From assembly GCA_934663645.1 (NCBI GenBank), contig CAKUKR010000030.1, forward strand, positions 1 to 23,873: 23,873 bases of DNA, in the 5' to 3' direction. This stretch comes from an uncultured Muribaculaceae bacterium. Lineage in GTDB: Bacteria > Bacteroidota > Bacteroidia > Bacteroidales > Muribaculaceae. The translations under genes were made by a program, and so were the position numbers. Shown here in pieces: positions 14,678-21,760 of the stretch; position 1 is the first letter of the stretch; each line of letters begins with the position of its first letter. The notes beneath the pieces are model-generated. The model saw only the letters and a program-made list of their open reading frames with translations. It did no database searches and had not been told where the DNA came from.

Positions 14678-15124
14678 TCAATCCTGTTCGTCGCCATCCT
14701 CCTCGTCATCGTCTTCCCAGTCGAGGAAAAACGAATCAGCGTATGACTGCTCTCGGAAATTTGCCATCTCGCGGGCGTCGCGCTTCGTGGGGCGGCCAAG
14801 CCCCTTGCGCCGGTCAACAAAGCCGGAAATGCGCGTCATTTCGAGCAATTCATACTGGCTCTGCGGCGTGAGGTTCTCCAAGTGGTCGGGCACCAGCTTT
14901 GCGCCGAGACGGTTCTCTGCCAGCGCAAGCACCCGGAATGTGTATGTGATCGGCGGCTTGCGCACATCCACTATGTCTCCGACCTTAATATTGCGTGAGG
15001 GCTTGAGTACAGTGCCGTTCATTGTCACACGCCCCTTCTTGCACGCATCGGTGGCTATCGTGCGCGTCTTGAACACGCGCATCGCCCACAGCCATTTGTC
15101 TATCCGTTCTTCAGTCTTAGCCAT
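14678..15124 (-). CDS. hslR: S4-domain RNA-binding protein, Hsp15-like
   Basis: The 148-residue protein carries an S4 RNA-binding domain at about residues 6-65 (ERIDKWLWAMRVFKTRTIATDACKKG, then VGDIVDVRK). Hsp15 proteins with this start bind free 50S subunits carrying stalled peptidyl-tRNA and help recycle them. A basic middle (DRRKGLGRPTKRDAREM) is followed by a strongly acidic tail (DWEDDDEEDGDEQD). The gene is 11 nt downstream of pth, which acts on peptidyl-tRNA, a functional match. The symbol is assigned by family resemblance. Confidence 0.9.
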   Translation of the reverse strand: MAKTEERIDKWLWAMRVFKTRTIATDACKKGRVTMNGTVLKPSRNIKVGDIVDVRKPPITYTFRVLALAENRLGAKLVPDHLENLTPQSQYELLEMTRISGFVDRRKGLGRPTKRDAREMANFREQSYADSFFLDWEDDDEEDGDEQD

Positions 15125-15135
15125 AATGCTCTGTC

Positions 15136-15780
15136 TTACTTGTTGTTGAAATGGTTCATGGCGAAAGCCGCGCCGCTAAGGCAGAACGCGCGTACGGCAT
15201 CGCTCGCCACGTCGAGACGGTCCGGCAGTTTCGCCTGCTCCTCCGCCGGGAATTTGCCGAGCACAAAATCTATCTGTCCCCCTCGCGGGAAATCGTTGCC
15301 CACGCCGAAACGCAGCCGCGAATAGCGGCTGTTGCCCAGCTGCTCCGCAATGTTTTTCAGGCCGTTATGGCCAGCGTCAGAGCCGCCGGTACGCATACGT
15401 ATCGCACCGAAGGGCAGGGCGATGTCATCTACTATTATCAACAGGTTCTCCAGCGGCAGCTTCTCGTGGTTCATCCAGTAGCGTACAGCCACTCCCGAGA
15501 GGTTCATGAACGTGGACGGCTTGAGCACCATCAGAGTGCAGTTTTTCACACGTACCTCCGCCATGTCGCCGTAGCGGCACGACTTGAACTCGCCCCCGGC
15601 AGCCTCCACAAGGCGGTCTGCCACCATGAACCCTATGTTGTGGCGCGTGCCTGCATATTCCGGGCCGATGTTGCCCAGTCCTACTATCAGGTATTTCTTC
15701 ATGTCATTGTCTGTACCGGGTGTCTTGCGTCCCTCTTCCCTGCCGGCCAGGCGGCAGAGCATATTCCAAAACTTACCCAT
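15136..15780 (-). CDS. pth: Peptidyl-tRNA hydrolase
   Basis: Pth cleaves the ester bond of peptidyl-tRNAs that drop off ribosomes, recycling tRNA. Numbered from the Met of MKKYLIVGLGN (start at 15702, 188 residues), the active-site residues are present: Asn11 in GLGNIG, His21 in TRHNIG, Asn67 in FMNLSG, Asp92 in VDDIALPFG and Asn113 in GHNGLK. The frame continues upstream to an ATG at 15780, adding 26 residues (MGKFWNMLCRLAGREEGRK and on) with an amphipathic basic character. Most Pth proteins start at the position of 15702, so the extension is either a lineage-specific N-terminus or an over-extended start; the longer frame is given here. It lies between rplY and the Hsp15-like gene in a minus-strand cluster. 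Confidence 0.93.
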   Translation of the reverse strand: MGKFWNMLCRLAGREEGRKTPGTDNDMKKYLIVGLGNIGPEYAGTRHNIGFMVADRLVEAAGGEFKSCRYGDMAEVRVKNCTLMVLKPSTFMNLSGVAVRYWMNHEKLPLENLLIIVDDIALPFGAIRMRTGGSDAGHNGLKNIAEQLGNSRYSRLRFGVGNDFPRGGQIDFVLGKFPAEEQAKLPDRLDVASDAVRAFCLSGAAFAMNHFNNK

Positions 15781-15800
15781 GTCTGTGTCTCAAACTAAAA

Positions 15801-15872
15801 CCGCAGACACGCCACGAATGAATCCGCAACGTGTCTGTGTGAATATTGTCTGTGCCGCCGTCACTGGCGGCA
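15801..15872. other. Two hairpins in the rplY-pth gap
   Basis: CAGACACG at 15804-15811 pairs with CGTGTCTG at 15830-15837, extended by a G-T and a C-G pair, with an 18-nt loop. TGCCGCC at 15853-15859 pairs with GGCGGCA at 15866-15872 around GTCACT. Neither is followed by a U-tract on the minus strand, so they look more like RNA processing or stability elements between rplY and pth than strong terminators. No promoter match to the Bacteroidetes pattern is evident in this gap. Confidence 0.45.
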
Positions 15873-15887
15873 GGGTTAGCATCCGTA

Positions 15888-16538
15888 TCAAGCCTCAGCC
15901 TTGGCAGCTGCGCCACGGGCGGCACGGGTGAGCTGAACGGCGCAAACGACTGCGTTCTTGGCGTTCATCAGCTCGAGACCTTCGAAGTGGAGGTCACCGA
16001 CTGCCATTGACTGACCCAGGCCGAGGTTGTCAACGTTGACGACCAGACGCTCGGGAATTTCAGTATATACGGCTTTCACCTTCAGTTTGCGCATGCTCAG
16101 TGTGAGCTTACCGCCGGCCTTCACACCCTCGGCGTGACCTTCGATCTTCACAGGCACTTCCATTATGACAGGCTTGCCGGGGAATACCTCGAGGAAGTCG
16201 ATGTGCAGCACTGTGTCCTTTACGGGCTGGAACTGAAGCTCCTTCATGATAGCGTTGCGCTTCTCGCCGTTGAGTTCCAGCTCGATGGCGAAGATGTCAG
16301 GAGTGTAGATGAGCTTGCGCACATCAGCCTCGTTCACGTAAATGTCGGTAGTGATGATGCCGCGCTTTGCGTCGATCTCCACGAGCTTCTCGCCCGGCTT
16401 CAGAGTGCCGGTGAAGGGGAGCTCAACGATTTTGCCGCCGTTGAGGATTGCGGGGATTTTGCCTTCAGCGCGGAGCTGTTTCACCGCACGCTTTCCGAGT
16501 GCTTCACGCGGCTCGGCTTTCAATTGGAATGTCTTCAT
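15888..16538 (-). CDS. rplY: 50S ribosomal protein L25 (CTC form)
   Basis: L25 binds 5S rRNA in the large ribosomal subunit. The 216-residue length is that of the long CTC type. The N-terminal L25 domain (about residues 1-90) begins MKTFQLKAEPREALGKRAVKQLRAEGKIPAILNG, and the C-terminal beta domain (about 95-185) includes HIDFLEVFPGKPVIMEVPVKIEGHAEGVKAGGKL. An Ala/Lys-rich tail closes the protein. The gene has its own full promoter and a structured leader of about 130 nt upstream, and it heads the cluster with pth and the Hsp15-like gene. Confidence 0.96.
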   Translation of the reverse strand: MKTFQLKAEPREALGKRAVKQLRAEGKIPAILNGGKIVELPFTGTLKPGEKLVEIDAKRGIITTDIYVNEADVRKLIYTPDIFAIELELNGEKRNAIMKELQFQPVKDTVLHIDFLEVFPGKPVIMEVPVKIEGHAEGVKAGGKLTLSMRKLKVKAVYTEIPERLVVNVDNLGLGQSMAVGDLHFEGLELMNAKNAVVCAVQLTRAARGAAAKAEA

Positions 16539-16574
16539 TCTTAATCAGTTGTTGTGTTACTCAAAATAAGTTGT

Positions 16575-16638
16575 ATGCTCGCGAGCATCACGCTTGCCGG
16601 CGCATTGCCGGCCGATGGCCTGTCCCGGTGGGGGACAG
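16575..16638 (-). promoter_or_regulatory. Structured 5' leader of rplY with three hairpins
   Basis: Between the rplY promoter and its ATG lie three consecutive stem-forming segments. In transcript order they are CTGTCCC/GGGACAG (16620-16638, 7 bp, 5-nt loop), GCCGGC/GCCGGC (16596-16612, 6 bp, loop of 5) and the perfect 14-nt palindrome ATGCTCGCGAGCAT (16575-16588). They sit in the 5' UTR, not past a terminator, because the promoter is upstream of them. An autoregulatory ribosomal-protein leader is a reasonable inference. Confidence 0.55.
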
Positions 16639-16676
16639 CAACAGATTTCCCATCACACGATTTGCCTAAAGCGTTG

Positions 16677-16707
16677 CAAAATTACTCATTTTCAGCGACA
16701 CGGCAAA
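16677..16707 (-). promoter_or_regulatory. Bacteroidetes-type promoter for rplY
   Basis: Read on the minus strand, TTTG (complement of 16704-16707) is followed by 19 nt and TAATTTTG (complement of 16677-16684), a full match. The -33 element starts 8 nt after the stop of the upstream beta-helix gene. The expected transcript start is near 16670, about 130 nt before the rplY ATG. Confidence 0.8.
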
Positions 16708-16715
16708 ATCTTTTT

Positions 16716-18629
16716 TCAAGGCCGTCCGCTGCCGCCGCCGGTGAGGCGTGCCGTTACGCTTGACGAGGAGCTGCCGTTGACCAGCGTGTACGAGCTGCCC
16801 GCCGTCAGGCCTGCACAGGTGATGAGTATTGACGAGCCTCTGCCGCCTCCGCCTGGGCCTCCTCCTGGACCGCCGCCGGGTTCAAAGTATCCGCCGCCGC
16901 TTGTCGTGTAGTTATCGGGCACTGTAAACTCAGCAAGCACTGTGTCGCCGCTCTTCAGCGATACGGAGCTGCCTGCAGTCACAGAGCCTGAGCCGGTCAC
17001 GTAAGCCTGTGTGGATGCTGACGATGAAGGGACAGAATTGCCGCCGCCAACTGCGAGGACTGTGCCGCCGGTGAAATAGACCGAATAGTTCTCCTCCTCG
17101 TTGGCATCAAGGCCGCACTCTGGGGCTGACGCGCCGAATGCGCGTATTGTGCCGCCGCTGATGTACATGTCGCCGTTGGAGTCAAGCGCGTCATTGCCCG
17201 TGGCAACTACCGTGATGTCGCCTCCCTTGATATACATGTGGCTTGACGAGTTGAGGCCGTCGTCACGCGAGTTGACGACTATCGTTCCTGCGTTGACCGT
17301 CATCTCCGACTTGCTCTCAATGCCCTCGCCGCCGTTGCCGGTGGTCGTGACATTGATGCTGCCGCCGTTGATTGTCACGTTGCCGTCCACCTTCATGCCC
17401 TTGGGCGAAGACTTCTGGTCGCTCGTCAGGCGGTCTGTATTGCCTGTATAGTCGGGATATTCAGTGCCGTTGACGTAAGCGTACATGCCGCCAGACGTTT
17501 TGACGGTGATGTCGCCGCCGTCAATGGTCAACGAGCCGTCGCAGTTGATGCCCTTGCCGCCGCTGCCGGTAGCCGTAAGGTCCAGTGTGCCGGCAGATAT
17601 GGCCATGTTGCCGTCGCAGCTGAGGCACGACGCAGCCTTAGTCTTCGCCTCGTCAGCGTCCCATTTGCCGCCGCCGGAGACTGATGCCGTTATCGAGCCG
17701 CCGGAAATGTTGATGTCGCCGTCAGCCTTTATGGCCTTGGAGGCCGTCGCCGTAACAGCCACGTTGACAGAGCCTCCGCTCATCGTGAAGCTGCCGGTGT
17801 CTTCTGCCTCGCGGTCAGTTTCGTCCTTGAATGACACCTGTATGCCGTCATCGCCTACGCCCGAGATGTTCAGCACGCCGCTTTCCATCAGGAAATACTG
17901 GTTGCAGTTGATGCCGTCCTTGACTGAAGAGTTCACGTTGACCGTGCAGTTCTTCATCTCGATATACTCCTTGGCATAGATGCCGTGAGCCGTGTTGCCG
18001 TTCACCGTCAACGAGCCCTTGCCCTTCAGTTCCAGATGACCTTTGCACGTTATGCACCCCTTATGCGTGCCGCCCGCGCCGTCAGTCAGCACGTTGTCAG
18101 TGCTCTTCTTGGCACTCAGCTCGATGCGTTTGCCGTCCTGGATGTTCAGCGGCGCGCCCGAGGGGTTGGTCAGCGTAAGCCCTTGCAGCTCAACCGTTGC
18201 CTTGAAACTGCCGTCCAGCTCAAAAGAGCCGTCGGTGGAACTGCCCGAGAGGATGTACGTTATCTCGCCGCAAGTCTCCTCGCTCACCAGGTCGCTCTGC
18301 GTCATCGTGACGTGTGCGCCGCTGACTTCGGCTGTCACATACTGCGCAATGTTGCCAGCTACGGTGACACTCGCCGACGTGTTGTCATACACGACAGTCA
18401 CGGTGTTGTCCGTCACCTCAGAGTCGTCAACGTATATGCGGTCTATCTCGCCAACGGCGAATGTACGTCCGAGCACTGTCAGCGACAGCCCGTCGCTGTA
18501 CAGCATTTCGCCCGCCGTCTCCGCCGGTATCGCGTAGGTGACATTGCCCACCTGCACGTTCATCGTCTGTGCGCCCGCACCGGCAACCGCCAGCGCTGTC
18601 AGCGCAGCCATGAAATATCTTGCCTTCAT
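16716..18629 (-). CDS. Secreted beta-helix protein, Cthe_2159-type carbohydrate-binding family
   Basis: The 637-residue protein has a signal peptide (MKARYFMAALTALAVAGAGAQ). A short N-terminal module follows (about residues 22-70; VGNVTYAIPAETAGEML, LTVLGRTFAVGEIDRIYV). A long right-handed beta-helix region (about 125-540) is built of rungs such as MSGGSVNV, INISGGSITASVSGG, INGGSINVTTTGNGGEGIES, IKGGDITVVATGNDALDSNGDMYISGGTIRAFG. The rung pattern and the Gly-rich GGGPGGGPGGGG segment near residues 585-597 match the family of Cthe_2159 (PF14262), described as binding acidic polysaccharide or cellulose. The final domain (SSILITCAGLTAGSSYTLVNG) resembles a small beta cap. The start codon overlaps the stop of the preceding gene as ATGA, indicating translational coupling. 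There is no lipobox. Confidence 0.88.
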   Translation of the reverse strand: MKARYFMAALTALAVAGAGAQTMNVQVGNVTYAIPAETAGEMLYSDGLSLTVLGRTFAVGEIDRIYVDDSEVTDNTVTVVYDNTSASVTVAGNIAQYVTAEVSGAHVTMTQSDLVSEETCGEITYILSGSSTDGSFELDGSFKATVELQGLTLTNPSGAPLNIQDGKRIELSAKKSTDNVLTDGAGGTHKGCITCKGHLELKGKGSLTVNGNTAHGIYAKEYIEMKNCTVNVNSSVKDGINCNQYFLMESGVLNISGVGDDGIQVSFKDETDREAEDTGSFTMSGGSVNVAVTATASKAIKADGDINISGGSITASVSGGGKWDADEAKTKAASCLSCDGNMAISAGTLDLTATGSGGKGINCDGSLTIDGGDITVKTSGGMYAYVNGTEYPDYTGNTDRLTSDQKSSPKGMKVDGNVTINGGSINVTTTGNGGEGIESKSEMTVNAGTIVVNSRDDGLNSSSHMYIKGGDITVVATGNDALDSNGDMYISGGTIRAFGASAPECGLDANEEENYSVYFTGGTVLAVGGGNSVPSSSASTQAYVTGSGSVTAGSSVSLKSGDTVLAEFTVPDNYTTSGGGYFEPGGGPGGGPGGGGRGSSILITCAGLTAGSSYTLVNGSSSSSVTARLTGGGSGRP

Positions 18630-19027
18630 TTCACTGCAATTTTTCGGGTTGCACCATTCTCATATCTCAACACATAGATGCCTGGCACGAGCGCACGGCG
18701 TGCAGCCGCGACCGTGTCGAAAGTGCCGTAAGCCATTCCGGTGACGGAATACACGGCAAACGGAGTGTCTGCGCCGGCATCAACGATGCCTACTGCTGCA
18801 TCATTCATCGAAAAGAACATCTTGCCGAGGTCTGCCACACGGTACGACAGCATTGCGTCGCCGGCGACGGCAGAGAGTGCGCCGTCAGCGAATGTGATAT
18901 TCAGGTTTTCCGTTGGGATGGACTGCTGTTCACCCCCCGAGGTCTCGAATGTCAGGTACTTGTAGCCCTCGGCTCTCGCAGCCGACTGCAACAGCAGCAC
19001 CGACAGCAATAACAGTAGCTTTTTCAT
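18626..19027 (-). CDS. Small secreted protein with T9SS-like C-terminal sorting domain
   Basis: The gene encodes a 133-residue protein read from the ATG at 19027 (an upstream ATG at 19033 adds two residues). After a signal peptide (MKKLLLLLSVLLLQSAARA) comes a module (EGYKYLTFETSGGEQQSIP, then ITFADGALSAVAG, then VADLGKMFFSMND) of the type found in Bacteroidales secreted proteins. The C-terminus (FAVYSVTGMAYGTFDTVAAARRALVPGIYVLRYENGATRKIAVK) fits the type A sorting-domain pattern: VYSVTG, then L-x-PGIYVLR, then TRKIAVK. Secretion through a type IX system is therefore inferred. The stop overlaps the start of the beta-helix gene by 4 nt (ATGA). Confidence 0.8.
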   Translation of the reverse strand: MKKLLLLLSVLLLQSAARAEGYKYLTFETSGGEQQSIPTENLNITFADGALSAVAGDAMLSYRVADLGKMFFSMNDAAVGIVDAGADTPFAVYSVTGMAYGTFDTVAAARRALVPGIYVLRYENGATRKIAVK

Positions 19028-19116
19028 AACCATCGTGAATTAAAAATTATACCCATGTAGAAACACTATCCATGCAGACGCGGAAGTTTCCCCATGACCG
19101 ATGCACATCTGCAATG

Positions 19117-19124
19117 CAAAAGTA
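19117..19124 (-). promoter_or_regulatory. -7 element for the secreted-protein pair
   Basis: Minus-strand TACTTTTG (complement of 19117-19124) matches TAnnTTTG and lies about 90 nt ahead of the ATG at 19027. There is no clear TTG at 19-21 nt upstream, so the promoter match is partial. Confidence 0.5.
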
Positions 19125-19325
19125 TAGATAAAAATCCACTTATCCGCGTAATTAACCATTTTTTCACCACGCGAACGCCCGTCACAGCCGTCCGTTTGCC
19201 AAAAAGTGACGTGACGCCTGTTTTGACACCCCTATGCTTATGGACTGTAATATATAGGTCGGTTGAATTGTCGAGTCTGACAGCCGTGGACACTGGTTTT
19301 GTTCGTGCGGTTTTGGCGTGATAAG

Positions 19326-19356
19326 TTTGCCACCTCGCCGATTTTATATAATTTTG
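19326..19356 (+). promoter_or_regulatory. Bacteroidetes-type promoter for the porin gene
   Basis: TTTG at 19326-19329 and TAATTTTG at 19349-19356 are separated by 19 nt. The leader to the ATG at 19413 would be about 50 nt. Confidence 0.8.
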
Positions 19357-19412
19357 CACATCAAACTGGTTTCCGCTCGCGGATGCCTACATACATATTT
19401 ACCGAACTGACC

Positions 19413-20438
19413 ATGAAAAAACTGACTACGACAGCGGTGGCACTGGCAGCAGCTCTTGCCCCCGTTGCAGCCCAGGAGGCGGACAGCCTCGATGTGAAAC
19501 CCTCGTTGCGCGTGCGTGCCGAAGTGCGTGCCGACTTCCAGCAGCAGTGGGACGACGGCGAGCTGAACCGCCCCGAGTCCGGCTTCAAGGGGAAGTACCT
19601 GAACATTTACCTCGACGGCAACCTGAACCGCCATTTCTCGTATGCCATCAAGCACCGTCTCGACAAATCGGCGACCAAACACGACTTTTTCGAGGCAACG
19701 CCATGGGCGTATATCACATACCGCCCTGTAGACGAGGTGGAAATTTCTGCGGGCAAGCAGGTGGTCTGCATCGGCGGCTACGAGTATGACCGCTCTCCGG
19801 CCGACATATTTTTCGCATCAGAATACTGGAACAACATCTCTTGCTACCAGTTCGGCGTGAGCGCGGCGTACAATTTCGGCAAGGACAAAGTCACCTTCCA
19901 AGTGGTGCAAAGCCCATTCCACACATCAGACAACGGCAACATGTATGCTTACAACATACAGTGGAACGGCCATCACGGCCCATGGCAGACCATTTGGTCG
20001 GTAAACCTGAGCGAATATGCCCGCGGACACTACATACCCTATATATCGCTGGGCAACAAGTTCAATTTCAATCCGTTCACTCTCGAACTTGACATAATGA
20101 ACCGCCCTTCGCGCCATACGTCATTCCTCAGCGACTGCTCGATAATGGCTGATGCCGGCATATATGCTACCCGCTGGCTGCGTCCTTTCGCCAAGTTCAC
20201 CTACGATGTCAACCGTGACAATTACGGCGACCTGTGCGTCCTCCCCGGCACGGAAATCAAGACCGTTGGCGGCGGCTTCGAGGCGTGGCCGCTTATGAAG
20301 AATAACATGGAGCTGCGTCTGCACGCCGACCTGTGCTATTCGTGGGGCAAGAACGGCAATACTTACGGAGTGATGACTGACAAGCGTCTGTGGCTCAACC
20401 TCGGCGTGACCTGGAGCATGACCCTCTGCAATATTTGA
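19413..20438 (+). CDS. Outer-membrane porin (OprO/P-like)
   Basis: The 341-residue protein starts with a clear signal peptide (MKKLTTTAVALAAALAPVAAQ); a reading from 19299 would begin inside the promoter. The mature part is a beta-barrel of alternating aromatic and polar strands: LRVRAEVRADFQQQW, KYLNIYLDGNLNRHFSYAIKHRLDK, WAYITYRPVDEVEISAGKQ, then many short strands and a final RLWLNLGVTWSM. The strand order, including the SAGKQ turn with DIFFASEYW after it, resembles Bacteroidales proteins annotated as phosphate-selective-type porins (PF07396), although it is shorter than typical OprO/P proteins. The gene precedes the Gate-domain membrane protein by 37 nt, suggesting a shared transcript. 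Confidence 0.85.
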   Translation: MKKLTTTAVALAAALAPVAAQEADSLDVKPSLRVRAEVRADFQQQWDDGELNRPESGFKGKYLNIYLDGNLNRHFSYAIKHRLDKSATKHDFFEATPWAYITYRPVDEVEISAGKQVVCIGGYEYDRSPADIFFASEYWNNISCYQFGVSAAYNFGKDKVTFQVVQSPFHTSDNGNMYAYNIQWNGHHGPWQTIWSVNLSEYARGHYIPYISLGNKFNFNPFTLELDIMNRPSRHTSFLSDCSIMADAGIYATRWLRPFAKFTYDVNRDNYGDLCVLPGTEIKTVGGGFEAWPLMKNNMELRLHADLCYSWGKNGNTYGVMTDKRLWLNLGVTWSMTLCNI

Positions 20439-20475
20439 CACCTCAATACGAAACCAAATCAACTGACTATATATC

Positions 20476-21657
20476 ATGGGAAAACCAACCCCAAAGTCTG
20501 GCAAGAAACGCCGCATCTCGATGCCTCAAGGCGTGATGTGCCTGCTCATCGTCTTCCTGCTTTTCGGATACCTCGGCTATGCCATGGGTGTCGCTCCGAT
20601 GATGAAAACTCTTATGTATACGGCGCATGACCTGCTGCTCAACACGGTGTTCTTCCTCCTCTCCGTCTGCGTGCTTACGGGTGCGCTCGGACGTGTGTTT
20701 GTTGAGTTCGGCGTGGTGACGCTGGTCGAGAAGCTGCTGCGCCCGATCATGAAGCCGATATTCAACCTCCCCGGCGTGGCATCGCTCGGCGCAGTCATGA
20801 CGTTCCTCAGCGACAACCCGGCGATAATCGCCCTTTCCAAGGACAAGAGTTTCAGCCGTTACTTCAAGAAGTACCAGCTCATCTCGCTTACCAATTTCGG
20901 CACGGCCTTCGGCATGGGCCTGCTTGTCATCGTCTTCATGGTGGGGCAGGGCTATATCAAGGAGCCGCTTATCGGTTTTGCAGGTGCAGTTGTAGGCTGT
21001 ATCGTCAGCACGCGCCTGATGCAGCGGTTTGTCATCAAGGCATATCCTGAATACAAGGAACAGGATGCCGTCGACGACCAGGTGCTGCAAGAAGAGGAGA
21101 AAGAGCATGAGGAGGAAGTCGAGAAGGAATCTCTGTTCACCCGGCTGCTCAACGCGCTGCTCGACGGCGGCAAGAGCGGTGTCGAGGTGGGCATGTGCAT
21201 TATCCCCGGCGTGCTGCTCATCTCCACATTTGTGATGATGTTCACTTTCGGCCCGGGCGCTGACGGCACCTACGACGGCTCGGCATACCAAGGGGTTGAG
21301 CTGCTGCCGTGGCTCGCCGGCAAGATCGGTTTCGTCTTTGACTGGCTGTTCGGCTTCGGCGACCCTCACCTCATCGGCTTCCCCATTACGGCTCTCGGCG
21401 CAGTAGGGGCTGCTCTCGGCCTTGTCCCGAAATTCATGGCAGAAGGGTGGATCGACGGCAACGCAATTGCCGTGTTCACCGCTATCGGCATGTGCTGGAG
21501 CGGATACCTGAGCACCCACACCGCGATGCTCGACTCGCTGGGTTACCGCAAGCTGACCTCCAAGGCCATCGGCGCGCACACCATCGGCGGCATCGTCGCC
21601 GCGATCGTGGCGCACTGGCTCTATTTGCTTGTGACGTTCATTATGGGATGCTTTTAA
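20476..21657 (+). CDS. Inner-membrane protein with nucleoside-recognition (Gate) domains
   Basis: The 393-residue polytopic membrane protein has an N-terminal half (about residues 18-190) and a C-terminal half (about 225-393), each with Gate-domain-like features: LLRPIMKPIFNLPGVASLGAVMTFLSDNPAIIAL in the first and GGKSGVEVGMCIIPGVLLISTFVMM in the second. Gate domains (PF07670) occur in concentrative nucleoside transporters, FeoB and the spore-maturation proteins SpmA/SpmB. The halves are joined by a long acidic cytoplasmic linker (KEQDAVDDQVLQEEEKEHEEE, about 195-215). It looks like the CD0519/CD1768-type membrane family as I remember it, whose substrate is unknown. A 445-residue frame on the opposite strand is a shadow. 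Confidence 0.82.
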   Translation: MGKPTPKSGKKRRISMPQGVMCLLIVFLLFGYLGYAMGVAPMMKTLMYTAHDLLLNTVFFLLSVCVLTGALGRVFVEFGVVTLVEKLLRPIMKPIFNLPGVASLGAVMTFLSDNPAIIALSKDKSFSRYFKKYQLISLTNFGTAFGMGLLVIVFMVGQGYIKEPLIGFAGAVVGCIVSTRLMQRFVIKAYPEYKEQDAVDDQVLQEEEKEHEEEVEKESLFTRLLNALLDGGKSGVEVGMCIIPGVLLISTFVMMFTFGPGADGTYDGSAYQGVELLPWLAGKIGFVFDWLFGFGDPHLIGFPITALGAVGAALGLVPKFMAEGWIDGNAIAVFTAIGMCWSGYLSTHTAMLDSLGYRKLTSKAIGAHTIGGIVAAIVAHWLYLLVTFIMGCF

Positions 21658-21680
21658 GTTGTGATACATTGAGATATGCC

Positions 21681-21716
21681 GCGAGGGGAGCAGGATTTTT
21701 TGTTTGCCCTCCTCGC
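21681..21716. terminator. Inverted repeat overlapping the pepT -33 element
   Basis: GCGAGGGGAGC at 21681-21691 pairs with GCCCTCCTCGC at 21706-21716 (11 positions, one G-T wobble and one A/C mismatch) around a 14-nt T-rich loop. It lies 23 nt after the Gate-protein stop and can terminate that transcript, but its right arm begins at the last base of the pepT -33 TTTG, so it could equally be an operator. Confidence 0.5.
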
Positions 21717-21734
21717 AAAGTTTTATTACCTTTG
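21703..21734 (+). promoter_or_regulatory. Bacteroidetes-type promoter for pepT
   Basis: TTTG at 21703-21706, a 20-nt spacer and TACCTTTG at 21727-21734 match the full Bacteroidetes pattern. The ATG of pepT at 21761 follows 26 nt later, giving a leader of about 20 nt. Confidence 0.85.
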
Positions 21735-21760
21735 TAAGTGCATACAAAAACGACATTGCA

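Larger units (their letters stand above)
19028..19412. other. Divergent intergenic region
   Basis: This 385-bp, comparatively AT-rich space separates the minus-strand secreted-protein pair from the plus-strand porin. It contains a -7 element for each side (19117-19124 minus, 19326-19356 plus). Short open frames on both strands overlap these elements and have no coding-like character. Apart from a tandem GTGAC (in GTGACGTGAC near 19205-19214), nothing else stands out. Confidence 0.6.

Noticed and set aside
16830..16900. GC-rich GGNCCN repeat considered as a DNA repeat element
   Set aside because: It encodes the Gly-Pro-rich segment of the beta-helix protein, a common feature of that family, and is in frame.
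19066..19359. Open frames on both strands in the divergent intergenic region
   Set aside because: They cover the -7 elements of both neighbouring units and lack signal, domain or composition evidence.
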